Notes: generated by a model not told the origin, from the sequence alone. A stretch of DNA of 64,000 nt from Dyella_B humi (GCF_044904605.1 NZ_JADIKI010000022.1:868001-932000), one strand, 5' to 3'. Counted from the first letter of the stretch, positions 52,001 through 61,032 are shown. Made by a program: numbers and translations.

Positions 52001-53254
52001 ATGAGCGTCAGAGCCGCAGTTGTTCGAGCGCCGCGAAGGGCTGAAACCGCGTATGCCATAGCCTGGGGATTCGCGGCGGCTTTTTATTTTCTGGAATACG
52101 CCTCGCGATCCGCGCCAGCCGTGATGATTCCCGAGCTTTCGCAGGCATTTGGTGTTACCGCCCTCGGCGTCAGCGCCATCTTGGGTTACTACTACTACAC
52201 GTATTCCACGACCAGTTTGGTCGCGGGCATCCTTCTCGATCGTTTCGGTGCCCGTTACGTCGTGCCAGCGGGCATGGCGCTGCTTGCGGTGGGCTGTCTG
52301 CTTTTCGGCATTCCTCAGGCATCAATGGGCGGCATCGGGCGCCTCCTGCAGGGGGCTGGCTCGGCATTTGCGTTCACGGGTGCGGTGTACCTTGCGTCGC
52401 ACGGTTTCTCTGCAAAGAAGCTCGCGACGGCAATCGGGTTCACGCAGTGCTTCGGCATGCTTGGCGGCACCATGGGGCAAATCGCCGTAGGGCCGCTTAT
52501 TCATGGCATTGTCAGTACCGGTCAATTCTGGACGGGAGTGGGCATCGTGGTGCTGCTGGTTGCGGTGGGCCTGCTACTCGTGACGCCACGCGAAACGCAT
52601 GTGGCCGCGGCCGGCGAAAAGCGCAGTTTCCTTACGCCTTATAAAGTCGTGCTCAGCAATCCGCAGTCATACATCTGTGGCATCGTTTCAGGGCTTCTAT
52701 TTGCTCCAACGACGATCGGGGACATGGTGTGGGGCGTACGCTTCTTTCAAGAAGACAGATTATTCAACTACCACGACGCTGTTTTTGCCATCTCGATGGT
52801 GCCCTTCGGTTGGGTCTTCGGCTGTCCGCTCTTTGGCTGGCTGGCCGATGCCTTGCATCGTAGAAAGGTGGCGCTACTTATCGGCGTATGCGCCATGCTT
52901 GCATGTGCTTTGCAGCTGACGTTTCTTCCCGGCGTTCTGCCGAACTGGGTCACGCTGCTTGTGTTCGGCATCTCGTCCGGAGCGGCGATGATTCCTTACA
53001 CGATCATCAAAGAGGTCAATCCGGACAACGTCAAGGGAAGCGCAACCGGTGCCATCAACTTCATCACTTTTAGTGTTACAGCGCTGCTAGGACCGATCTT
53101 TTCCAGTCATTTCGGAAAAACATTAGGCTCACCTGCGATCAATCCCGAGTTTCATTTCTTTCAGTCCGGATTGTTCTGGGTAGGTGTCATCGCACTGGCC
53201 TTGCTGGCCTCGCTGACGTTACGCGAGACGGGAAGGAAGGCGATCGATAACTGA
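52001..53254 (+). CDS. MFS transporter
   Basis: 417 residues from the ATG at 52001, which has AAGGTG seven bases before; a GTG three codons upstream is possible. Twelve membrane segments. Major-facilitator loop motif GILLDRFGARYVVPAGMALL between helices 2 and 3 and its repeat GWLADALHRRKVALLIG in the second half. A sugar-phosphate/nitrate-transporter-like member; substrate not identifiable. It is divergent from the propeller kinase and so may be its target. Confidence 0.9.
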   Translation: MSVRAAVVRAPRRAETAYAIAWGFAAAFYFLEYASRSAPAVMIPELSQAFGVTALGVSAILGYYYYTYSTTSLVAGILLDRFGARYVVPAGMALLAVGCLLFGIPQASMGGIGRLLQGAGSAFAFTGAVYLASHGFSAKKLATAIGFTQCFGMLGGTMGQIAVGPLIHGIVSTGQFWTGVGIVVLLVAVGLLLVTPRETHVAAAGEKRSFLTPYKVVLSNPQSYICGIVSGLLFAPTTIGDMVWGVRFFQEDRLFNYHDAVFAISMVPFGWVFGCPLFGWLADALHRRKVALLIGVCAMLACALQLTFLPGVLPNWVTLLVFGISSGAAMIPYTIIKEVNPDNVKGSATGAINFITFSVTALLGPIFSSHFGKTLGSPAINPEFHFFQSGLFWVGVIALALLASLTLRETGRKAIDN

Positions 53255-53260
53255 GAAACG

Positions 53261-53635
53261 TTGAGGTCAACAAACGCATGCCTCTTTATACGCTCGTTAC
53301 ACAGAAGGGAAGCTATGTGTAACGCCTATGCGCATTCCGGCGGAAATCTGTTGACCGTTCGTTTGGACTATCGCCGCGATGCACTGTTTTTAGAGGTACA
53401 CGATGATGGCGCGGGCATTGATCCAGCCATCCTGGATGCAGGTGAGCGGCCGGGACACTGGGGCTTGATGGGTATGCGCGAGCGCGCCAAACAGATGTCG
53501 GCGAAACTCTCCATCGAGTCTCCATCAGGGAAAGGAACTCGCGTCACGCTCTGCATACCCGCACGCATCGCCTACGCAGCATCTCCGAAGACTAGATTTT
53601 TTTTTGGTTCAGGCGCCCGAACTGCTGATGAGTGA
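53261..53635 (+). pseudogene. Fragment of a NarX-type histidine kinase (ATPase end only)
   Basis: The frame encodes only the last ~110 residues of a HisKA_3 kinase: RREAMCNAYAHSGGNLLTV (remains of the N-box, where intact paralogues read NAFRHA), DDGAGIDPAILDAGERPGHW, GLMGMRERAKQMSAKLSIES, then a non-matching tail after IAYA. No His phospho-acceptor or membrane region precedes it; the sequence before RREA does not resemble a kinase. It closely matches the ends of the kinases at 48644 and 53932. Probably a decayed duplicate, although a short expressed ATPase cannot be excluded. Confidence 0.7.
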
Positions 53636-53791
53636 GTCATCCTGCTAGAGGAACGGAGTCATACGCGTACTTGATGATCCGGGATGTCGGCACGATCGCC
53701 GGCGAAGACGATTATCTTCATTTAGCGTGCGCCATTTCGTTTGCTCCAGTAGCTTTCAAGAATCAGCCATTGCGGCCATACTTGATTGGAA

Positions 53792-53807
53792 TCCCCCGGT
53801 AGGGGGA
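53792..53807. promoter_or_regulatory. Palindrome TCCCCC-GGTA-GGGGGA
   Basis: Six-base perfect arms around a 4-base centre, ~125 bases before the kinase at 53932. The same arms with another centre (GCGT) occur at 33429-33444. A candidate operator; nothing more can be said from sequence. Confidence 0.35.
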
Positions 53808-53931
53808 GTCTGACACCAAACGAAAGTATGAGGATGGGCCAACGCTCGACGAGCGGTTGAACACAAGCAGGCTCCGACATTTACCGGCAAGTGCCTGTTG
53901 AGGTCCATCCGCCAGCGACCGCAGCGAACGC

Positions 53932-54756
53932 ATGATTACGATGACACCACATCTCACCACGTGGCATTTGATTTTCTACATCGTACCGGCGACGGCGGTA
54001 GTGGTTGGCCTTGCGGTATTTCGGTACCGGCAAATGGTGACCAAGCTTCGTGACCGACTGGAGGTTCGGCACGCGGAGCGCGAACGCATCGCACGCGAGC
54101 TTCATGACACCTTGCTCCAGGGCATCCAGGGGTTGATCCTTCGCTTTCAAGCCATTGCCGAAAGAATTCCAGAGGGTGACCCTATTCGAACCTTGATCGA
54201 CCAGGCGCTTACGCGCGCGGACGAAGTCTTGGTGGATGGGCGAGATCGGGTTCATGATCTGCGCGTTAGCGAGGGTGCTACCAAGGATCTCACGATGGCT
54301 TTCGAGTCTCTTGGAGGAGAGCTTCAAGAGGACAGCGCCACGAAGTTTCAGGTGGCTTTACGCGGAACAAAGCGTGACATCGATCCAGTTATTCGTGAGG
54401 AGATTTATCTCATTGGACGCGAGGCCATCCTTAACGCTTTCCGTCATGCGGAGGCGAAGACGATATCCGTGGATATTGTTTTTGAGTCCAAGCACTTTCT
54501 TCTACAAGTGCGAGACAACGGGGTCGGCATCGATCCTGGGATTCTGAAGGCTGGACATAAGCCAGGCCACTGGGGACTCATGGGCATGCGCGAACGTGCG
54601 GAATGCATAGCTGGAACCTGCTCGATTTCCTCTCGGCAAGGAGAAGGAACCACCGTCGAGTTGCTCGTTCCATCCCATATCGCCTATGTCATCAGGCGCT
54701 CAGCTCGCTGGTCGACATTGACGCAGTTATTGCCTGGAATCACGAAAACAAAGTGA
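53932..54756 (+). CDS. Short NarX-type sensor histidine kinase
   Basis: 274 residues with one membrane helix (about 11-31) and no sensing domain. His58 in ERIARELHDTLLQGIQGL is the phospho-acceptor; N-box ILNAFRHAE, G1 box RDNGVGID, then KPGHWGLMGMRERAECIAG. An ATG three codons in is an alternative start. It converges on the response regulator at 54762 (stops 5 bases apart), its most probable partner. How it senses anything without an input domain is unclear. Confidence 0.9.
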   Translation: MITMTPHLTTWHLIFYIVPATAVVVGLAVFRYRQMVTKLRDRLEVRHAERERIARELHDTLLQGIQGLILRFQAIAERIPEGDPIRTLIDQALTRADEVLVDGRDRVHDLRVSEGATKDLTMAFESLGGELQEDSATKFQVALRGTKRDIDPVIREEIYLIGREAILNAFRHAEAKTISVDIVFESKHFLLQVRDNGVGIDPGILKAGHKPGHWGLMGMRERAECIAGTCSISSRQGEGTTVELLVPSHIAYVIRRSARWSTLTQLLPGITKTK

Positions 54757-54761
54757 TTGAA

Positions 54762-55400
54762 TTATGCGTCGATATAGCCACGGCGCATGGCTATGACCAC
54801 GGCTTCGGTTCTGTCTTTCGCTTTGATTTTCGCCAAAATGCTTTTCATGTGGGTCTTTACGGTTTCGACTGAAATACCCATGTGTGTGGCGATCCGCTTA
54901 TTCGAATAGCCTCCTGCGACGTGACCAAGCACTTGCAGTTCACGCACACTAAGGATGTCATCCGCCGCGTATTCGGCCATGACGCGCGCCACTTCCAGGG
55001 GTACATGCCTGTGGCCTTTGTGTACCTGCCTGATGGTAAAGAGTAGCTCTTTGCGCAACGTGCTCTTGATGAGATAGCCGGCGGCTCCGGCCCGTAGCGC
55101 ACGCGTTGCTTGCATGTCGCCATGGAACGTCGTCAAGACGATGATCCGTGCCTTCGGTTGTTCATGCAGGATGCTTCGAATAGCGTCCAGCCCGCTCATG
55201 CCTGGCAATTGAAGATCCATGAGAGTGATATCGGGCCGGAATTTTCGGAACTGGGCAATGGCCTTCTCACCGTCCGATGCTTCTGCCACCAATTCCATGT
55301 CCGGCTGCGTAGCTAGCACAGCGGCCACGCCCTCTCTGAATAGTGGATGGTCGTCGACCATCATGATTCGAATGGGGGTATGGGGTTCTTCAACGTTCAT
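54762..55400 (-). CDS. NarL/FixJ-family response regulator
   Basis: 212 residues from the ATG at 55400 (MNVEEPHTPIRIMMVDDHPL), with GGAGG seven bases upstream. Receiver: DD (16-17), phospho-acceptor Asp62 in LMDLQLPGMSG, Lys in GYLIKS. LuxR helix-turn-helix: LSVRELQVLGHVAGGYSNKR, IATHMGISVETVKTHMK. Paralogue of the regulator at 38711. A perfect 18-base dyad lies ~100 bases upstream. Confidence 0.92.
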   Translation of the reverse strand: MNVEEPHTPIRIMMVDDHPLFREGVAAVLATQPDMELVAEASDGEKAIAQFRKFRPDITLMDLQLPGMSGLDAIRSILHEQPKARIIVLTTFHGDMQATRALRAGAAGYLIKSTLRKELLFTIRQVHKGHRHVPLEVARVMAEYAADDILSVRELQVLGHVAGGYSNKRIATHMGISVETVKTHMKSILAKIKAKDRTEAVVIAMRRGYIDA

Positions 55401-55499
55401 AGGCAAGCCTCCGAGAATGGCTATGCCGCCACCAGTTTTGCTTCCGAGCTTTGCAAGTCAATCACAAGCCGGCGCTCAGAACAATGTACATGTCTGGTC

Positions 55500-55517
55500 A
55501 TCACCCATCTGGGTGAT
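55500..55517. promoter_or_regulatory. Perfect dyad ATCACCCA-TC-TGGGTGAT
   Basis: An 18-base perfect inverted repeat upstream of the regulator at 54762. It is followed on the plus strand by CTTTTT, so it could also be a terminator, but no plus-strand gene lies upstream to terminate. Autoregulation operator is the better guess. The rest of the 470-base gap (55401-55874) shows no gene. Confidence 0.45.
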
Positions 55518-55874
55518 CTTTTTCTCCCTTTACTAAGGGTTGTTGGCAGCCCGTCAACAGGCTGAAATATTGCAGCGCATCTCGGGTCAAGACGCATGGA
55601 ACGCTGGTTGAGGTTGCCCGGCATATTACGTGCCATCACGATCCCCTGGCACGAACCCGTGGGGCACTCGAGTTACTCATCTTGGCGTAAGCACCTTCAC
55701 GGGAGTTCATCGTGAGCATTTCGCATCTTGGTCGAGAAGTCGACTCTCAGTGTCGAGTCTTGCTGGGTGCCGCTGCACTAGTTAGGTGCCGCGCTCGCTT
55801 TGCCGCCTCTGTTGAACGCAGCTGATGCACTGAAACCGAATCCTCTCCCACCTTCATCGAACGGACGTGTTGTT

Positions 55875-56696
55875 ATGAGCCACATTAAAACGAAAGATGG
55901 GACCGACATCTGGTACAAGGATTGGGGCGTTGGTCAGCCCATTGTGTTCTCGCATGGGTGGCCACTCAGTGCGGATGCGTGGGATGCCCAGATGCTCTAC
56001 GTCGGTAGCCACGGCTATCGCGCGGTAGCCCATGATCGTCGCAGCCACGGCCGCTCAGGGCAGCCTTGGAGCGGCAACGACATGGATACGTATGCCGACG
56101 ATTTGGCCGAGCTCATCGAAAGACTCGACCTCAAGAACATGGTCATGGTCGGTCACTCCACCGGCGGTGGTGAGGTGGCGCGCTACATTGGAAGGCATGG
56201 CAACAGCCGTGTCGCGAAGGTCGTGCTGGTTGGAGCTGTTCCGCCCATCATGCTCAAAACAGCGAGTAACCCGGGCGGTTTATCGACGTCGGTGTTCGAC
56301 GGTATTCGCAATGGCGTGATGGCTGATCGATCGCAGTTCTACAAAGATCTGACTACGCCGTTCTACGGAGCGAATCGCCCCAATGCCAAGGTCAGTCAGG
56401 GCATCCGCGATTCGTTCTGGATGCAGGGCATGATGGGTGGCCTCAAGGGCCAATACGACTGCATCAAGCAATTCTCCGAAACGGACTTTACGGAAGACCT
56501 GAAAAAGATCGAGATGCCGACCTTGGTCATCCATGGCGATGACGATCAGATCGTGCCGATCGATGATTCATCGCGACTGACCGCCAAGATCGTCAAGCAC
56601 ACGACGCTGAAGGTTTATCCCGGCGCATCGCATGGACTAACCGCCACCCACCAAGAGCAATTCAATGAGGACTTGCTTGCCTTCATCCGAGGCTGA
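55875..56696 (+). CDS. Alpha/beta hydrolase, cofactor-free chloroperoxidase type
   Basis: 273 residues. The nucleophile elbow GHSTGGGEVARYIGRHG (Ser95), oxyanion region FSHGWPLSADAW, Asp in HGDDDQIVPID and His in GASHGLTATH are those of the non-haem chloroperoxidase/esterase family, which act as esterases and perhydrolases. The ATG at 55875 is preferred; an in-frame start at 55800 would add a non-conserved 25 residues. First gene of the co-oriented cluster to 62.6 kb. Confidence 0.92.
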   Translation: MSHIKTKDGTDIWYKDWGVGQPIVFSHGWPLSADAWDAQMLYVGSHGYRAVAHDRRSHGRSGQPWSGNDMDTYADDLAELIERLDLKNMVMVGHSTGGGEVARYIGRHGNSRVAKVVLVGAVPPIMLKTASNPGGLSTSVFDGIRNGVMADRSQFYKDLTTPFYGANRPNAKVSQGIRDSFWMQGMMGGLKGQYDCIKQFSETDFTEDLKKIEMPTLVIHGDDDQIVPIDDSSRLTAKIVKHTTLKVYPGASHGLTATHQEQFNEDLLAFIRG

Positions 56697-56757
56697 GCGA
56701 GCAGACCGATAGTGTCGTCTGATCCGCATGTTTCCCACACAACATCGAGGCATCGTC

Positions 56758-57411
56758 ATGACTATCACCGCAAAACCCGTACCAGGCTCCCAGTTGCTGA
56801 CGCCGAAAGATCACACTTTGATCTTGATCGATTACCAGTCTCAAATGTCGTTCGCCACGCACTCGATCGACGCCATCACACTGCGTAACAACGCAGCCTT
56901 GATTGCCCGCGCCGCGGCAAGTTTCAAAGTGCCGACCATTTTGACGACCGTTGCGGAGAAGAGCTTCTCCGGCCCGATGTTCAGTGAAGTGACCGAGCCG
57001 TTTCCGGGCCAGGCGCTGCTCGATCGCACCTCCATGAATACCTGGGAGGATGCGGCGGTCATCAAGCAGGTCAATGCAATCGGCAAGACACGACTTGTCT
57101 TTGGTGGTTTGTGGACGTCGGTGTGCATCGTCGGCCCTTCGCTTTCGGCGCTGGAGCAGGGCTATGAGGTATACGTCGTGGCCGATGCATGCGGCGACGT
57201 TTCCGCCGAAGCACACAATCGCGCCATGGACCGCATGATACAAGCGGGCGCTCGACCCATGACGGCACTGCAGTACCTGCTTGAACTCCAGCGCGACTGG
57301 GCTCGTACGGAAACCTATGAAAGTACGACAGGTATCGCCAAGACCTTCGGCGGCAGCTACGGACTTGGCGTCATCTACGCTAAGGCGATGTTTCACGCGC
57401 AGGAAGCCTGA
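56758..57411 (+). CDS. Isochorismatase-like cysteine hydrolase (YcaC type)
   Basis: 217 residues. Asp25 in LILIDYQSQMSF and Cys123 in GLWTSVCIVGPSLSALEQGY, with the usual ADACGDVSAEAHNRAMDRM region, place it in the isochorismatase-like hydrolase superfamily close to YcaC. Substrate unknown. It is 61 bases downstream of the alpha/beta hydrolase. Confidence 0.9.
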   Translation: MTITAKPVPGSQLLTPKDHTLILIDYQSQMSFATHSIDAITLRNNAALIARAAASFKVPTILTTVAEKSFSGPMFSEVTEPFPGQALLDRTSMNTWEDAAVIKQVNAIGKTRLVFGGLWTSVCIVGPSLSALEQGYEVYVVADACGDVSAEAHNRAMDRMIQAGARPMTALQYLLELQRDWARTETYESTTGIAKTFGGSYGLGVIYAKAMFHAQEA

Positions 57412-57471
57412 TCGTCTGGGGTGAGGCACGACATACCTCGGGCATCCTTCGTTACACGTTGGAGAAGCTCC

Positions 57472-57759
57472 ATGAAGCCGTATCTGTTGTCGCTTGGTGC
57501 CGGCCTTTTGGTGGGCATCATTTACGGATTGATCAACGTGCGCTCGCCAGCACCTCCGGTGATCGCGTTGGTGGGACTGTTGGGCATTCTCATTGGCGAA
57601 CAGATCCCGCCGTGGTTCAAGCAGGTGGTGAGCCGGCAAGCCAGTACAGCGGCTTGGGTGGGACACCAGGTCAAACCGCATGTCTTCGGCGAATTGCCTT
57701 GCGGGCAAGTCCCGAAAAAATCGAGTGATGATTCACAGCAGGAGAGGGACGCATCATGA
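57472..57759 (+). CDS. XapX-domain membrane protein
   Basis: 95 residues: LLSLGAGLLVGIIYGLINVR then SPAPPVIALVGLLGILIGEQ, the whole XapX (DUF1427) domain of two membrane helices, with a ~40-residue hydrophilic tail. GGAG lies seven bases before the ATG. The stop overlaps the amidohydrolase start (ATGA). Role unknown. Confidence 0.9.
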   Translation: MKPYLLSLGAGLLVGIIYGLINVRSPAPPVIALVGLLGILIGEQIPPWFKQVVSRQASTAAWVGHQVKPHVFGELPCGQVPKKSSDDSQQERDAS

Positions 57760-59642
57760 GTACCTCCACCTCAACACCCGAACTCGTCTTGCACGGCGGA
57801 CGATTCACGACGCTCGACTCTGGCAACCCGACGGCGACCGCCGTGGCTATCGCCCGCGGCCGATTCACGGCGGTCGGGAGCGATCGAGAGGTGATGGCGC
57901 TGGCCGGATCAGGTACGCGCATGATCGACCTTAAAGGTCGTTCTGCGTTGCCGGGCCTTATCGACAACCATCTGCACATCATACGCGGCGGCCTCAACTT
58001 CAATATGGAGTTGCGCTGGGACGGCGTGCGTTCCCTGGCCGATGCCATGGGTATGTTGCGCAAGCAGGTCGCGATCACACCGCCACCGCAGTGGGTGCGC
58101 GTCGTGGGCGGATTCACCGAACATCAATTCGTCGAGAAGCGATTGCCGACAATTGATGAGCTGAACGCAGTAGCACCCGATACGCCGGTGTTCCTTTTGC
58201 ACCTTTACGACCGCGCATTGCTCAATGCCGCTGCCTTGCGTGCCGTGGGATACACCAAAGACACGCCGGAACCGCCCGGCGGTCAGATCGAGCGCGACAG
58301 TGCAGGCAACCCCACAGGGCTTCTTCTGGCCAAGCCGAACGCGGGCATTCTCTATGCCACGCTGGCGAAAGGTCCCAAGCTTCCGTTCGAATACCAGCTC
58401 AATTCGACGCGGCACTTCATGCGTGACCTGAATCGCTTGGGTGTGACGGGCGCCATCGATGCGGGCGGGGGTTTTCAGAACTATCCCGAAGATTACGAAG
58501 TGATCCGCAAGCTCTCCGAAGAAGGGCATTTGACCATTCGGCTTGCTTACAACCTGTTCACCCAAAAACCCAAAGCTGAAAAAGAGGACTTCCTCAACTG
58601 GACGAAGATGTCCAAGTACAAGCAGGGTGACGATTATTTCCGGCATAACGGTGCCGGCGAAATGTTGGTGTTCTCCGCGGCGGACTTCGAAGACTTCCGG
58701 CAGCCTCGCCCGGACATGCCATCGTCGATGGAGGGCGACCTCGAAGACGTGGTGCGCGTTCTTGCCGAGAATCGTTGGCCGTGGCGTATGCACGCGACCT
58801 ATGACGAAACCATCACGCGCGCGCTCAATGTGTTCGAACGGGTCAATCGCGACATTCCTCTCAAAGGTCTGCATTGGTTTTTTGATCACGCGGAAACCAT
58901 TACCGAGCGATCGATGGATCGCATTGCTGCGCTAGGAGGCGGTGTCGCGGTCCAGCACCGGATGGCGTATCAAGGCGAATACTTTGTGCAGCGCTATGGT
59001 GCGGCTGCTGCTGCCGCCACGCCGCCCGTTGCACGTATGCTGGAAAAAGGCGTTCGCATTTCGGCCGGTACGGACGCGACGCGTGTTGCCTCCTACAACC
59101 CCTGGGTATCGCTCTCGTGGCTCGTGACGGGCCGGACGGTCGGTGGCATGCGGATCTACCCGCAACACAACTGTGTCGATCGCGAAACGGCGCTGCGCAT
59201 GTGGACGCAGTACGTGACCTGGTTCTCCAACGAGGAAGGATCAAAAGGTCAGATCAAAGTTGGGCAGTTGGCCGATCTCATCGTGCCAAGCCGGGACTAC
59301 TTCTCGTGCGCCGAGTTGGACATTGCCAACATTACCTCCGATCTGACGATCGTCGGCGGAAAAGTCGTCTATGGCGCGAACGGGTTCCAGGCATTCGACG
59401 ATCAACCCATACCGCCCGCCATGCCAGACTGGTCGCCCGTACGCCGTTATGGTGGCTATGCGGCTTGGGGTGACAGTCATCAGGCGCCTGCCGCGGTTAA
59501 CCAGATGCATAGCTGTGATTGTGGCGGCTGTGCGATCCATGGGCACAATCATCCGCGTACGTGGTCGACGAACCTGCCGATATCGGACGCGGATCTGAAG
59601 TCCTTTTGGGGCGCTTTGGGCTGCGCTTGCTGGGCGGTCTGA
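57756..59642 (+). CDS. Amidohydrolase (YtcJ-like) with Cys/His-rich tail
   Basis: 628 residues, a metal-dependent hydrolase of the amidohydrolase-3 type. Metal-ligand motif GLIDNHLHI (His72, His74), later HATYDETI and HWFFDHAETI, and the C-terminal Asp of ISAGTDATRVASYNPW. The composite beta-sandwich formed by both ends (ELVLHGGRFTTLD; ADLIVPSRDYF, LTIVGGKVVYG) is present. Residues ~574-628 are an extra tail with MHSCDCGGCAIHGHNH and a closing GCACWAV. It overlaps xapX by 4 bases and is one base before the doxX start. Substrate unknown. Confidence 0.88.
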   Translation: MSTSTSTPELVLHGGRFTTLDSGNPTATAVAIARGRFTAVGSDREVMALAGSGTRMIDLKGRSALPGLIDNHLHIIRGGLNFNMELRWDGVRSLADAMGMLRKQVAITPPPQWVRVVGGFTEHQFVEKRLPTIDELNAVAPDTPVFLLHLYDRALLNAAALRAVGYTKDTPEPPGGQIERDSAGNPTGLLLAKPNAGILYATLAKGPKLPFEYQLNSTRHFMRDLNRLGVTGAIDAGGGFQNYPEDYEVIRKLSEEGHLTIRLAYNLFTQKPKAEKEDFLNWTKMSKYKQGDDYFRHNGAGEMLVFSAADFEDFRQPRPDMPSSMEGDLEDVVRVLAENRWPWRMHATYDETITRALNVFERVNRDIPLKGLHWFFDHAETITERSMDRIAALGGGVAVQHRMAYQGEYFVQRYGAAAAAATPPVARMLEKGVRISAGTDATRVASYNPWVSLSWLVTGRTVGGMRIYPQHNCVDRETALRMWTQYVTWFSNEEGSKGQIKVGQLADLIVPSRDYFSCAELDIANITSDLTIVGGKVVYGANGFQAFDDQPIPPAMPDWSPVRRYGGYAAWGDSHQAPAAVNQMHSCDCGGCAIHGHNHPRTWSTNLPISDADLKSFWGALGCACWAV

Positions 59643-59643
59643 C

Positions 59644-60078
59644 ATGTCCGCATCGATTCGACATGGTGACACGCCCCCGCTGATTCACAACCTTCTGGAG
59701 TGGAAGGGAACGGACATATTGGCCAGAATCGCACTGACGCTGCCTTATTGGTGGAGCGGCATCGACAAGCTGATTCATCCTGTGGCGGCATTGGCCGAGT
59801 TTCAGGCAACAGGGTTGCCTCCTTCGTGGGCGATGTATGGCCTGCTGTTGCTTGTGCAGCTTGGTGGTTCGCTGGCGATAATCGCCAATCGCTACGCATG
59901 GCTCGGAGCGGGAGCGCTGGCAGTATTTACTGCGATTGCAACGTACTTGGCCCATGCTTTCTGGAAGCTGGAGGGTGCGCAGCGGTTTGCGGAGATGAAT
60001 AGCTTTCTGGAGCACATCGCCTTGATGGCCGGAATGGTTTTCGCGGCGTTGTATTTACACAGGACCCGGAGCCGATAG
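59644..60078 (+). CDS. DoxX-family membrane protein
   Basis: 144 residues with four membrane segments and the DoxX-like PYWWSGIDKLIHPVAALAEF motif, then ATGLPPSWAMYGLLLLVQLG. DoxX proteins are often linked to redox or oxidative functions. It begins one base after the amidohydrolase stop, so the two are almost certainly cotranscribed. Confidence 0.88.
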   Translation: MSASIRHGDTPPLIHNLLEWKGTDILARIALTLPYWWSGIDKLIHPVAALAEFQATGLPPSWAMYGLLLLVQLGGSLAIIANRYAWLGAGALAVFTAIATYLAHAFWKLEGAQRFAEMNSFLEHIALMAGMVFAALYLHRTRSR

Positions 60079-60111
60079 GAAACGGGGCGCAATCTAAAAG
60101 AGGGGTTTACC

Positions 60112-61032
60112 ATGTTTACACGATCGCTCAGCGTGGGTTTCAGGACGGCAACCATGGCCGCCCTGGTCTTGTCCGCGTCGATCCTTGCGCCGGTTAACGC
60201 CAAGGAAGCCGCTACGTCACATGACGTGGCAGTGGGCGCGCAATATGACACGACACACGTCTACATTGCGCCCGGTGACTTTGACACCTTCGTCAACAGT
60301 TTTACCGCGACGTTTGGAGGTAAACCTTCCAAGCGCGGCACGTTCAATGTCTTGCCCGTACCCAGCAGCACGGAAGGGCAGTATGTGTGGACGCCGGCGG
60401 GCACGCTCTCGACGTTCGCATTTCTAACACCCATTCCCTATCCATTCGGGCAAGAGCGCACGGGTTATCTCGTTACAGACATGGACGAGGCGATTAAGGA
60501 AGCGCGCGCTGCTGGCGCGGAGGTTATCGTCGATAAATTCAAGGACCCTATCGGCCTGGATGCGGTGATCCAATGGCCCGGTGGTGTAAAAATGCAGTTG
60601 TACTGGCACGACACCGCCCCGCATTACGACCCACTGCAGACCGTTCCTGATAATAGGGTCTACGTTTCAGCGGATACGGCCGAAACCTTCGTGCATGACT
60701 TTCTGCGCTTCTCGCATGGCAAAGTCGTTTCCGACGATCGCAAAGCAGATGCCGGCGAAATCGGCAAGACGGGTCAATCCTATCGGCGTATTCGCATCGT
60801 TTCGGGATTCGGAAAGATGCAAGTAAACGTGACCGATGGGCATCTTCCTTACCCATATGGCCATGAGATTTCCGGCTATGAAGTGAGCGATCTCGATGCG
60901 ACGCTGGCAAAAGCGACGGCGGCTGGTGCCAAGATCCTTTCGCCACGCTATGACGCTTCCGATCGCAGCTCGGCCATCGTGCAATTTCCAGGTGGTTATA
61001 TCGCCGAGATTCACGCGCCTAAGACGCACTGA
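60112..61032 (+). CDS. Exported double-VOC (glyoxalase-like) protein
   Basis: 306 residues with a signal peptide ending near APVNA-KEA. Two vicinal-oxygen-chelate modules follow (~45-165 and ~185-300), with HVYIAPGDFDTFVNSF and, at the module ends, QWPGGVKMQLYWHDTAPHYD and FPGGYIAEIHAPKTH. Most VOC enzymes are cytoplasmic, so a secreted form is noteworthy. AGAGGGG lies upstream of the ATG. It could act on the cluster's substrate in the periplasm; inference only. Confidence 0.82.
   Translation: MFTRSLSVGFRTATMAALVLSASILAPVNAKEAATSHDVAVGAQYDTTHVYIAPGDFDTFVNSFTATFGGKPSKRGTFNVLPVPSSTEGQYVWTPAGTLSTFAFLTPIPYPFGQERTGYLVTDMDEAIKEARAAGAEVIVDKFKDPIGLDAVIQWPGGVKMQLYWHDTAPHYDPLQTVPDNRVYVSADTAETFVHDFLRFSHGKVVSDDRKADAGEIGKTGQSYRRIRIVSGFGKMQVNVTDGHLPYPYGHEISGYEVSDLDATLAKATAAGAKILSPRYDASDRSSAIVQFPGGYIAEIHAPKTH

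Noticed and set aside
55500..55526. Hairpin plus T tract read as a terminator
   Set aside because: No plus-strand gene precedes it; kept instead as a possible operator dyad.
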